In this document: positions 27,010 through 34,600 of the stretch, one piece after another | Position numbering within the stretch: position 1 is the first letter of the stretch | Layout of the letters: each line of letters begins with the position of its first letter | Assembly: GCA_023435305.1 (NCBI GenBank) | Contig: JAEYRV010000037.1 | Span: 45,414-109,413, forward strand | Direction: 5' to 3' | Source: Bacillota bacterium | GTDB taxonomy: Bacteria; Bacillota; Clostridia; Acetivibrionales; DTU013 | DNA length: 64,000 nt | Notes under the pieces: generated by a model | Told to the model about the DNA's origin: nothing | Databases searched by the model: none | Seen by the model: only the letters and a program-made list of their open reading frames with translations | Translations under genes and position numbers: made by a program

Positions 27010-27660
27010 ATGAAGGATCTTCTTTATAAAGAATTCAAGCTTGTATTGCACCCGACAACAATCATTTTCATGTCTTTCAGCTTAATGCTGCTGATCCCTT
27101 CCTACCCATATTATATTGCTTTTTTCTATACCGCACTGTCATTGTTTTTTACATTCATGAGCGGGCGAGAAAACAAAGATGTATTTTACACAGTAATGCT
27201 TCCGATAAGAAAAAGAGATGCAGTTAAGGCTCGCTGCTGGATGGTGGCGATCATCGAACTGGCTCAGATAATCATTTCAGTCCCGTTTGCTGTCATAAGT
27301 GCAAGAATAAACCCGAATGGCGGTAATATGGCAGGAATTGATGCAAATGCAGCTTTTTTCGGTCTGGTCCTGATCATGCTTGCTTTGTTCAACTTTGTTT
27401 TTATCACAACGTTCTATAAAACTGCATACAAAATCGGAAGAGCTTTTGCATATGGCGGTATTGTCATAGCTATATTTATCGTGGCCGCAGAAGCACTCGT
27501 ATGGATACCATCACCTGTACAGGCTTACCTGGATACCACAGCGCCGGGCTCGTTTTTATCACAGCTTCCTCTTCTGCTAGCAGGTATCGTGGTCTGGGTG
27601 CTTATGATGCTGCTGACATATAGAAAGTCTGCAGCCAGCTTTGAAAAAGTAGACCTGTAG
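27010..27660 (+). CDS. ABC-2-type permease
   Basis: A 216-residue protein with about six membrane segments. Its start, K-D-L-L-Y-K-E-F-K-L-V-L-H-P, and the internal R-E-N-K-D-V-F-Y-T-V-M-L-P-I-R-K-R-D motif are typical of the small ABC-2 permeases paired with YtrB-like ATPases. ATG at 27010 is preferred over the TTG at 27007. The permease and the ATPase should form a homodimeric exporter. It is the second gene of the GntR-controlled operon. Confidence 0.85.
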   Translation: MKDLLYKEFKLVLHPTTIIFMSFSLMLLIPSYPYYIAFFYTALSLFFTFMSGRENKDVFYTVMLPIRKRDAVKARCWMVAIIELAQIIISVPFAVISARINPNGGNMAGIDANAAFFGLVLIMLALFNFVFITTFYKTAYKIGRAFAYGGIVIAIFIVAAEALVWIPSPVQAYLDTTAPGSFLSQLPLLLAGIVVWVLMMLLTYRKSAASFEKVDL

Positions 27661-27730
27661 AATCAATACCATCAGGAAAAAGAGCATGGTGTAATAGATG
27701 AAAAAATAATGTATAGGATAAGCGGGCTAT

Positions 27731-28099
27731 ATGAATATCATTATTTCAAATAACACTGACAACCCAATATACCAGCAGCTATTTGACCAGATAAGCACAC
27801 AGATAATCAAAGGTGAGCTGCCCGGCGATCTCTGCCTTCCGCCAATCAGGACGGTGGCAAAGGAGCTCAGGATAAGCGTCATACCGGTAAAAATGGCATG
27901 GGAGGAGCTGGAGCGTCATGGCTTTATCTATACAATGGCTGGCAAAGGCTGTTTTGTGTCTCCGTTGCCTCACGATGAGCTTGCCTCCAAACGCAATACA
28001 CTTGCGCAGAAAAAGCTGACGCAGGATATCGATTACTGCAAATCACTTGGTCTTTCTCTGTCGGAAATCATAGAAATAATAAGGCAACTGCACAAATGA
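27731..28099 (+). CDS. GntR-family regulator, YtrA subfamily
   Basis: A 122-residue repressor: an N-terminal winged helix-turn-helix (P-I-Y-Q-Q-L-F-D-Q-I ... L-P-P-I-R-T-V-A-K-E-L-R-I-S ... G-K-G-C-F-V) plus a short two-helix dimerisation tail, the YtrA build without a large effector domain. It most likely binds the inverted repeat at 26113-26141. It lies last in the operon, whereas in many relatives it is first. The ribosome site is weak. Confidence 0.9.
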   Translation: MNIIISNNTDNPIYQQLFDQISTQIIKGELPGDLCLPPIRTVAKELRISVIPVKMAWEELERHGFIYTMAGKGCFVSPLPHDELASKRNTLAQKKLTQDIDYCKSLGLSLSEIIEIIRQLHK

Positions 28100-28263
28100 G
28101 AAATTAATTATCAGAGTTGTTCTATTTGGTATTTTCGAGCACCGTATTTATACTGTTAACGGGAGTCCTGTTGTCTGTCGGCTTGAATCGCAGCCTCACT
28201 TCTGCTAAAATGTAACAAGCGATTTGTATAATTTTACTTTGTATGTGAAGGTTGGGATGAAAA

Positions 28264-29265
28264 ATGGATAGTAAAGCAAAAGTAAAAAGCGGCAATCTTC
28301 AAAGGCTCATTGGTATCATATCCGAAAGCGGACAAAGGACCCTTATCCAAATGCATAACTCGCCCGATCCGGACTCCATCGCCAGCGCCTATGGTCTTCA
28401 ATACCTGCTGCAGAACGCCGGTATACAGGCAGATATCTGCTACCGCGGCGAGATCGAAAAGTACAGCACCAGCAGAATGGTAGAGCTGCTGCACATCGAG
28501 TTGAAAAATATCAGAGATATACCTGATATGACGGAAAATGATTACATAGTACTTGTTGATTCACAAAAGGGAAATGCGAACATAACGGATTTTATAGGAA
28601 ATGAAATCGCATCAATAGATCACCACCCGACTTTCCACAAGATCGATTACCTGTTTCAGGATATCAGACCGAATATCGGAGCGTGCTCCTCAATAATTGC
28701 TGAGTATTTTACTGAGAATGATGTTGAACTGCCGGCCAGCATTGCGACTGCCCTTATCTACGGCTTGAAAACAGACACTCTCGATCTGTCCAGAGGCGTC
28801 AGTGAACTGGATCTTGATATGTTCTATACTTTGTATAAGGCTGCAGATATAGAGCTGTTGAACCTCATCCAGCTGAACCAGCTGCAGTTCTGTGATCTGA
28901 TGGCTTACAGCAACGCCATAAAGAACATAAAAATATACGACAACATAGGGATAGCCGATATAGGAGCAGACTGCCCGGATTCGCTGCTCGGGACTGTATC
29001 TGATTTCATAATGTCTCTGAAAGAAGTTGAATTCTCTGTTGTATATTCATTAAGAAGGGGAGGAGTCAAGTTTTCTGTACGAAATGAGACTGCCGAGCTG
29101 GATGCCGGAAAGATAATAATGACCGTGCTCAATGGCCTCGGCAGCGGCGGAGGCCACAAAACAATGGCTGGCGGCTTTGTACCTCAGACAGCGGCTGATT
29201 CGGTCGGTCCATCCTTCCATTCCTTTATAGAGAACAGGATACTTGATACTCTGAGAAATATATGA
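28264..29265 (+). CDS. nrnA: DHH/DHHA1 phosphoesterase, NrnA-like
   Basis: A 333-residue DHH-superfamily enzyme. Motifs: H-N-S-P-D-P-D-S (31-38) as the first metal site, V-D-S-Q, S-I-D-H-H-P as the DHH motif, and the C-terminal DHHA1 motif G-S-G-G-G-H-K-T-M-A-G-G. NrnA-type enzymes degrade short oligoribonucleotides and may dephosphorylate pAp. The first motif reads H-N-S-P-D-P-D-S where many NrnA have H-x-x-P-D-G-D, so cyclic-dinucleotide-type or other substrates remain possible. Monocistronic. Confidence 0.82.
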   Translation: MDSKAKVKSGNLQRLIGIISESGQRTLIQMHNSPDPDSIASAYGLQYLLQNAGIQADICYRGEIEKYSTSRMVELLHIELKNIRDIPDMTENDYIVLVDSQKGNANITDFIGNEIASIDHHPTFHKIDYLFQDIRPNIGACSSIIAEYFTENDVELPASIATALIYGLKTDTLDLSRGVSELDLDMFYTLYKAADIELLNLIQLNQLQFCDLMAYSNAIKNIKIYDNIGIADIGADCPDSLLGTVSDFIMSLKEVEFSVVYSLRRGGVKFSVRNETAELDAGKIIMTVLNGLGSGGGHKTMAGGFVPQTAADSVGPSFHSFIENRILDTLRNI

Positions 29266-29404
29266 CATCGTTTGAGCCCAGTGCTCACCATACGAAAAAG
29301 TAAGGTCGACCTGATAAACGGCACTGGTGTCTCCTGCACTAGCTCAGTATCACAGCCATACGAAAACTCAGTATCACAGCCAAACTAAAAGTTTGGAAAA
29401 CCTA

Positions 29405-29615
29405 TAGACTGGCAGCAATAAAGGTATATATGGGGGTCGCCCCTTGTTGATTCGGGAGTGATCCCTTTTTGCTAAACGGCAGCAATATGGATATGTATGA
29501 GGGTCGCCCCCGGTTGATCCGGGAGTGATCCCTTTTTGCTAAATGACAGCAATATGGATATGTATGGGGGTTACCCCCGGTTGACCCGGGAGTGATCCCT
29601 TTTTGCTCAAGTGCT
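29405..29615. repeat. 67-bp tandem repeat, three copies, each with a terminator-like hairpin
   Basis: CCCTTTTTGCT recurs at 29463, 29530 and 29597, exactly 67 bp apart. Each copy has AGCAATATGGATATGTATG, then a G/C palindromic run (GGGTCGCCCCCGG, then TTGATCCGGGAG), then GATCCCTTTTTGCT. Reading rightward, each hairpin is followed by five Ts, so the array could act as a serial weak terminator for the NrnA-like gene upstream. Confidence 0.85.
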
Positions 29616-29626
29616 GTCATGTGTAT

Positions 29627-29803
29627 TTATTTCATTCTGGCGTGATTCTTGTAGCTGGCACATAAGGTCTCATCATACGGCGCGCCGCTGTCCGACTTTG
29701 CAGCTGCACTTACCTGGATAGCATCCAGCGTACAGTGGTTGTCATTTTTTTCATTATATAGGCAGCTCTTTACTGAACACAAAATGCTTTGACATTTATC
29801 CAT
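29627..29803 (-). CDS. DUF1540 protein
   Basis: A 58-residue protein with the DUF1540 cysteine pattern (C4, C9, C14, C24, with C-S-V-K-S-C-L-Y-N and N-H-C-T-L-D-A-I-Q-V) and a final C-A-S-Y. DUF1540 proteins are short, Cys-rich, presumed metal-binding and common in sporulating Bacillota; function unknown. The start at 29803 follows GGAGG. Confidence 0.85.
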   Translation of the reverse strand: MDKCQSILCSVKSCLYNEKNDNHCTLDAIQVSAAAKSDSGAPYDETLCASYKNHARMK

Positions 29804-30056
29804 GGCATTTACCTCCCGCAAATTATTATGAAACCTGCCTTAACAGCACTACCTCTTTATATTGTACCTTTTTTCAATTCTTCATTCTCCATCTTCCTTC
29901 TATTCTCATATGTGCTTCCACATTTGAAACTTGGGTGCAAATGAAGGTCAGGCATTATATCGAGGGTCCTATCTGCTGAAACCTGCTATATAAGTCAAAC
30001 TCTTTTCGAAGATTCTATCTCAGAAACCTGCTATCTGGGAAATAACACTGCCGTAG

Positions 30057-30346
30057 TGCACGGTGCACGAAATCCGGTGCATAATAATTATGCATTGGGT
30101 AAATACCACAACCATAAAGCACAGTGCACAAAAATTTCAGTTGTGGGGAAATAAGTGATGAAATCAAGTGCTCTTTCATTGGTGAAAGATACATAATGTG
30201 CGAATCAGAACATTATGTGTCTTTGCGATAGTGCATATGGGGGTGCACTGTGCTCTATTGCAGTGATATTTCCCCATAACTGAAATTTTTGTGCATAGGC
30301 CTATCGATCAAACACGGTGCACAATAATATTAGCTATGGGGAAAAT
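30057..30346. repeat. Inverted-repeat element, copy 2 (GTGGGGAAATA family)
   Basis: The left arm GCACAAAAATTTCAGTTGTG then GGGAAATA (to 30153) faces the inverted right arm TATTTCCCCATAACTGAAAT then TTTTG (30267-30291). An inner palindrome ACATAATGT / ACATTATGT lies at 30191-30199 and 30210-30218. Diverged extra ends flank it on both sides (30057-30110 and 30297-30346), both with GTGCAC and a (T/G)GGG-AAA run. The gap 29804-30988 otherwise holds the 41-bp array and the codB leader. Confidence 0.75.
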
Positions 30347-30409
30347 AGTACTACCGCAAAAAGCGTATCATCTGGGCACAATTTCGTTGATCCTATTGAA
30401 TACGTTTGT

Positions 30410-30443
30410 CTACTTGGATGAAATTTCAAGTAGGGGCAGCAAT
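30410..30443 (-). repeat. Inverted copy of the 41-bp repeat unit
   Basis: CTACTTGGATGAAATTTCAA then GTAGGGGCAG is the reverse complement of the unit that is tandemly repeated at 30532-30712, with one short mismatch patch. Confidence 0.8.
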
Positions 30444-30531
30444 TTTATTAAACAATGTTGACATAATGTAGAATAACCCCAATTATGTCTCCCAAATATG
30501 GAATAAAGACAATAAATCAGGCGGTTTTCCT

Positions 30532-30712
30532 GCCCCTAATTGAAATTTCATCCAAGTAGGCGGAGGCGCACTGCCCCTAATTGAAATTTCATCCAAGTAG
30601 GCAGAGGTGCACTGCCCCTAATTGAAATTCCATCCAAGTTGGCAGAGGTGCACTGCCCCTAATTGAAATTTCATCCAAGTAGGCGGAGGCGCACTGCCTC
30701 TCGTTGAGATAT
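30532..30712 (+). repeat. 41-bp tandem repeat array A
   Basis: TGAAATTTCATCCAAGTAGG recurs at 30541, 30582, 30623 and 30664, exactly 41 bp apart, with GCACTGCCCCTAAT before each. About four and a half copies; the last decays into CTGCCTCTCGTTGAGAT. It shares period and core with the arrays at 44.2 and 61.6 kb. Confidence 0.9.
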
Positions 30713-30746
30713 CACAGAAAATTTTCTCGCGAGCTGCTATTCTTTA

Positions 30747-30775
30747 TTGACAAAATACATCAACAATGATAGTAT
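30747..30775 (+). promoter_or_regulatory. codBA promoter
   Basis: TTGACA (30747-30752), 17 bases, TAGTAT (30770-30775). Transcription would start near 30782 and give a leader of about 205 nt. Confidence 0.75.
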
Positions 30776-30787
30776 CATTTCGAAAAA

Positions 30788-30891
30788 AAATCTTTAATTT
30801 CGGTACAGAGATGCCGACAAGATTTTATAAAAGGACATCGTTATAATTATTAATGATGTATCAAATCTTGCGGCCAATGCAGGATTTTTTT
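30788..30891 (+). promoter_or_regulatory. PyrR-type transcription attenuator of codBA
   Basis: Three mutually exclusive stems are visible. (1) An anti-antiterminator: upper stem CGGTA / TGCCG (30801-30805 with 30812-30816) closing the hexaloop CAGAGA, which fits the PyrR-binding CNGNGA rule, above an internal loop and lower stem AAATCTT / AAGATTT (30788-30794 with 30819-30825). (2) An antiterminator: CAAGATTT (30818-30825) with AAATCTTG (30863-30870). (3) A terminator: AATCTTGC / GCAGGATT (30864-30871 with 30879-30886) and seven Ts. With UMP/UTP, PyrR would stabilise stem 1, freeing stem 3 and stopping transcription before codB. Confidence 0.8.
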
Positions 30892-30988
30892 ATTGTCCCG
30901 CATCGGTTCATGGTCATAAAGGCATACTGAATGCCCATACCATCGACGTACCCCCACAACAAAATATTATTGTAAAGGGGTAGAAATC

Positions 30989-32224
30989 ATGGCAAAGAAA
31001 ACGAACGAACACATCGACATCGATTATTCACTCGAGAAAGTACCATCCGGCGCCCGCAAAGGCTTTTGGCCAATGTTCTTCATCATGCTCGGCTTCACCT
31101 TCTTCTCTGCCAGCATGAGCGTCGGCGCCAGCCTCGGAAACGGTCTGGACCTGTCCGGCTTTATATGGGCGATCCTGATCGGCGGCATCATACTTGGAGC
31201 ATACACCGGAGTACTCGCATACATCGGAAGCTCCACAGGCTTGAGTCTTGATCTACTTGCACAGCGTTCCTTTGGAAAAATCGGCTCTTATCTTCCTTCA
31301 GCTTTAATCAGCTTTACACAGATCGGATGGTTCGGTGTAGGCGTCGCAATGTTTGCCATCCCTGCTTCCGAGCTTCTTGGAATCAGCCCGATAATCCTCG
31401 TTATCATAGCAGGTGTCTGCATGACCTCCTCCGCATATTTCGGCATAAAGGGACTTGAGATCGTAAGCTATATAGCTGTCCCTCTCATCGCAGCCCTCGG
31501 TATATACTCAATGATCACAGCTACAGTAGCAGGCGGAGGCCTTACTGCAATATTCGCAAAGAATGCCGGCTCAGTAACGATCCTGTCCGGAGTAGGCATG
31601 GTTATAGGTTCCTTTGTCAGCGGCGGCACTGCCACACCAAACTTCATAAGGTTTGCAAAAAACAGTAAGGTAGCAGTTACCACAACGGTTATTGCATTCT
31701 TCCTTGGCAATACGCTTATGTTCGCCTTCGGAGCGGTTGGCGGAGCTTTCACAGGAAAGGATGACATCTTTTATGTACTGATTGCCCAAGGCCTGGCAAT
31801 ACCGGCCCTGCTGGTATTGGGAGGCAATATCTGGACCACCAATGACAATGCGTTATACACCTCAGGACTCGGACTTTCAAATATCACAAAGATCCGTAAA
31901 CGCCCAATGGTTCTGATAGCTGGAGCAATCGGAACAGTGGCGGCCATCTGGCTGTACAACAACTTTATAAGCTGGCTGGCCTTCCTCAATGCAACGCTGC
32001 CTCCGATCGGTGCAATAATCGCCCTTGACTTCTTCCTGCACAAAGCAGCCTATTCAGAGAACTCCAAGGTAGAGCGCAAATTCAACTTCGGCGCTATCAT
32101 TGGTGTTGTATCCGGAGCGTTGGTTGGAAACTTTGTTCACTTTGGTATAGCTGCAATTAATGCGATGGTAGTAGCATGCGTTTGTTATATAGTCGCTGAG
32201 TTAATCGGCAGAAAAAAGGCATAA
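30989..32224 (+). CDS. codB: Cytosine permease
   Basis: A 411-residue carrier of the nucleobase-cation-symport-1 family with about twelve helices. Typical motifs include G-F-W-P-M-F-F-I-M-L-G-F-T-F-F-S-A-S before helix 1, G-F-T/S-Q-I-G-W-F-G-V in the helix 3 region, and W-T-T-N-D-N-A-L-Y-T-S-G-L. It would import cytosine with H+ or Na+. AAGGGG lies before the ATG. It precedes codA by 154 bp on the same strand, and the pair sits behind the PyrR-type attenuator. Confidence 0.93.
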   Translation: MAKKTNEHIDIDYSLEKVPSGARKGFWPMFFIMLGFTFFSASMSVGASLGNGLDLSGFIWAILIGGIILGAYTGVLAYIGSSTGLSLDLLAQRSFGKIGSYLPSALISFTQIGWFGVGVAMFAIPASELLGISPIILVIIAGVCMTSSAYFGIKGLEIVSYIAVPLIAALGIYSMITATVAGGGLTAIFAKNAGSVTILSGVGMVIGSFVSGGTATPNFIRFAKNSKVAVTTTVIAFFLGNTLMFAFGAVGGAFTGKDDIFYVLIAQGLAIPALLVLGGNIWTTNDNALYTSGLGLSNITKIRKRPMVLIAGAIGTVAAIWLYNNFISWLAFLNATLPPIGAIIALDFFLHKAAYSENSKVERKFNFGAIIGVVSGALVGNFVHFGIAAINAMVVACVCYIVAELIGRKKA

Positions 32225-32259
32225 TAGATAATAGGAACTGTCTTATCTAACAATGCTTC

Positions 32260-32362
32260 GCGGAAAAATATGAGTAAGTCCTTTGGCACATAAGTAAGTG
32301 GTCTAGCGCATAGGAAAATGGCTTTAACACAGCAGAAAATGGCTTTGGCACATGACAAAAAA
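32260..32362. repeat. Degenerate ~21-bp repeats between codB and codA
   Basis: About four diverged units of the form CTTTGGCACATAAGTAAGTGG / CTTTAACACAGCAGAAAATGG lie in the intercistronic gap. There is no terminator hairpin, so codA is probably co-transcribed with codB. Confidence 0.6.
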
Positions 32363-32378
32363 ATAGAGGGAAAAAGTA

Positions 32379-33614
32379 ATGCTTATAAAAAACGTATATA
32401 TTGAAAATTCAGAAAGGCTGTACGATATTCGTATAACGAACGGCATATTCGAAGAGATCGGTGAAGGACTGTCCCCCCGTCAGGGAGAAGAAATTGAGGA
32501 CTTGGGCGGCAAACTCGCCCTTCCTCCGTTCATCGAATCCCATGTACATCTGGACACCTGCCTGACAGCAGGGGACCCGGTATGGAACCTCTCGGGCACC
32601 TTATTCGAAGGCATCGAATGCTGGAGCAAACGGAAGGAAAAGCTTTCAAAGGCTGATGTCAAGCAGCGGGTAAACAGGGTCATACGCATGCAGGCGGCCA
32701 ACGGAATCCAGCATGTCCGTACTCATGTCGATGTTACCGACCCGAAACTTATAGCGATGGAAGCAATGCTCGAGCTCCGTGAAGAATTGAAGGATAAGGT
32801 AAGCATACAGATCGTGGCCTTCCCTCAGGAGGGGATACTCAGCTATCCCAATGGCCGCGGCCTTATGGAGAACGCTATCAAGATGGGCGCAGATGCTGTA
32901 GGAGCCATTCCCCACTTTGAGTTCACACGCGAGTACAGTGTCGAGTCACTCAACTTTGCCATGGATCTTGCCTGCAAGTATGACAAACTGGTGGATGTGC
33001 ACTGTGACGAAATCGACGACGAAGCCTCCCGCGGCCTTGAAACTCTGGCGGCCCGGGCATACGAGCTGCAGCTGTATGACAGAGTGACTGCCAGCCACAC
33101 CACTGCAATGCATTCATATAACAACGCATATGTCGTCAGGCTGATGAGGCTGCTTAAGATGAGCCGTATAAACTTTGTTTCGAACCCACTTGTGAATACT
33201 CATCTGCAGGGACGTATGGACACCTATCCAAAGCGCAGAGGGGTAACCCGTGTCAAAGAGCTTACTTCTGAAGGCATCAACGTCTCCTTCGGCCACGATG
33301 ATATATTCGATCCCTGGTATCCGCTGGGGAACGGCAATATGCGCGATGTGGTGTTCATGGGTCTTCACGTATGTCAGATGATGGGCTATGAGGATATAAT
33401 GAACTCTTACAAATTTGTCTCAACCAATGCCGCAAAAACACTGCACCTGGGTGACAGCTACGGCATAAAGGCAGGAAACCCTGCGAGCTTTATCATCCTT
33501 GACGCCAAAAACTATAATGAGGCACTCAATTATAACTCACCGGTCCTGCGTTCATACAACAAGGGAAGCCTTATCGTAAAGGCAGCGCCGGGCTCAAGGA
33601 ATATATTGTTTTAA
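32379..33614 (+). CDS. codA: Cytosine deaminase
   Basis: A 411-residue amidohydrolase that deaminates cytosine to uracil. Metal-site motifs are complete: H-V-H-L-D-T (H55, H57), the V-H-C-D-E motif with its His and Glu, A-S-H-T-T-A-M, and F-G-H-D-D-I-F-D-P-W with the catalytic Asp. R-T-H-V-D and Q-E-G-I are also typical of CodA, not of guanine or adenine deaminases. Size and motif spacing match E. coli CodA. With codB it makes a complete cytosine salvage unit that feeds uracil to UMP synthesis. Confidence 0.94.
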   Translation: MLIKNVYIENSERLYDIRITNGIFEEIGEGLSPRQGEEIEDLGGKLALPPFIESHVHLDTCLTAGDPVWNLSGTLFEGIECWSKRKEKLSKADVKQRVNRVIRMQAANGIQHVRTHVDVTDPKLIAMEAMLELREELKDKVSIQIVAFPQEGILSYPNGRGLMENAIKMGADAVGAIPHFEFTREYSVESLNFAMDLACKYDKLVDVHCDEIDDEASRGLETLAARAYELQLYDRVTASHTTAMHSYNNAYVVRLMRLLKMSRINFVSNPLVNTHLQGRMDTYPKRRGVTRVKELTSEGINVSFGHDDIFDPWYPLGNGNMRDVVFMGLHVCQMMGYEDIMNSYKFVSTNAAKTLHLGDSYGIKAGNPASFIILDAKNYNEALNYNSPVLRSYNKGSLIVKAAPGSRNILF

Positions 33615-33632
33615 ACCGGACTAATAATAAAC

Positions 33633-33678
33633 AAGGGGTGGTGCCTCGGCTTCGGAACCGGGTACCATCCCCTTTTTA
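33633..33678 (+). terminator. Intrinsic terminator of codBA
   Basis: The stem AAGGGGTGGT(G)CC / GGTACCATCCCCTT with a CGG-CTTCGG-ACCG top is followed by TTTTTAT. Confidence 0.8.
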
Positions 33679-33775
33679 TATCTCACCATACAGTTTTAAA
33701 TCAAAAGAAGTCTTTCACTGTGGCAGCCTTTCACAATAACCGCCTTCAAAATAGCACCACTATCAATCCCCGTTT

Positions 33776-34600
33776 TCACAGCACCTTGGACAAAAACTCC
33801 CTTGCCCTTGGGTTCTGCGGGTTTGAGAAAAATTCTGCCGGAGTGTTCTCCTCCAGTATCTGCCCGCCGTCCATAAACAGCACTCTTGTGGCAACCTCCC
33901 GGGCAAATCCCATTTCATGAGTCACGATCACCATGGTCATTCCCTCGTCGGCAAGCTGCTTGATCAAATCGAGCACCTCGCCCACCATCTCCGGATCAAG
34001 AGCGGAGGTCGGCTCATCAAAGAGCATTACCTTCGGATTCATTGCAAGCGCACGAACGATCGCTATTCTTTGCTTCTGCCCTCCGGAGAGCGTCGACGGA
34101 TAGGTCTCCGCCTTATCCTCCAGCCCAATCCTCCTCAGCAGCCGGACAGCGTTCTCTCTGACCTCTGCTTTGATCTGGGCTCTCGTAGTATCGATCTCCA
34201 CAAGAGGTTTTTTATCCCCAGCAAATACGTTTCCGACCTTGATCAGGAAGTTCTTCAGCTTCTTCATCCGAAGGTCGTGGAGCTTCACATGGAGCGGAGC
34301 CAGCATTATATTGTCAATGACGGTCTTGTTGTTAAACAGATTGAACTGCTGAAAAACCATACCCATATGCCGCCTGTGGACATTTATGTCCACCTTCATA
34401 TCCGCAATATCTACACCCTCAAATATTATGGAGCCGCCTGTCGGGTCCTCCATACAGTTCAGGCAGCGAAGGAATGTGCTTTTACCGCTTCCGGAGGGTC
34501 CTATGACAGCGACCTTTTCGCCTTCCTTGACAGTTATATTAATGCCCCTCAGTACTTCGAGCCTGCCGTACTTTTTCCTCAGATCAATTACGTCTATCAC
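33776..34600 (-). CDS. Amino-acid ABC transporter ATP-binding protein (GlnQ-like)
   Basis: A 274-residue ATPase of the polar amino-acid uptake family: Walker A G-P-S-G-S-G-K-S-T, Q-loop M-V-F-Q-Q-F-N-L-F, signature L-S-G-G-Q-K-Q-R, Walker B V-M-L-F-D-E-P, and T-H-E-M-G-F-A. It is about 30 residues longer than usual because of a basic insertion (about 95-145, including L-R-M-K-K-L-K-N-F-L) between the Q-loop and signature. The start is GTG, overlapping the permease gene by 17 bp with AAGGAG upstream. The operon order is binding protein, permease, ATPase. Confidence 0.93.
   Translation of the reverse strand: MIDVIDLRKKYGRLEVLRGINITVKEGEKVAVIGPSGSGKSTFLRCLNCMEDPTGGSIIFEGVDIADMKVDINVHRRHMGMVFQQFNLFNNKTVIDNIMLAPLHVKLHDLRMKKLKNFLIKVGNVFAGDKKPLVEIDTTRAQIKAEVRENAVRLLRRIGLEDKAETYPSTLSGGQKQRIAIVRALAMNPKVMLFDEPTSALDPEMVGEVLDLIKQLADEGMTMVIVTHEMGFAREVATRVLFMDGGQILEENTPAEFFSNPQNPRAREFLSKVL

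Noticed and set aside
30532..30712. CRISPR array
   Set aside because: Whole 41-bp units are conserved with no variable spacers, and no cas genes are present.
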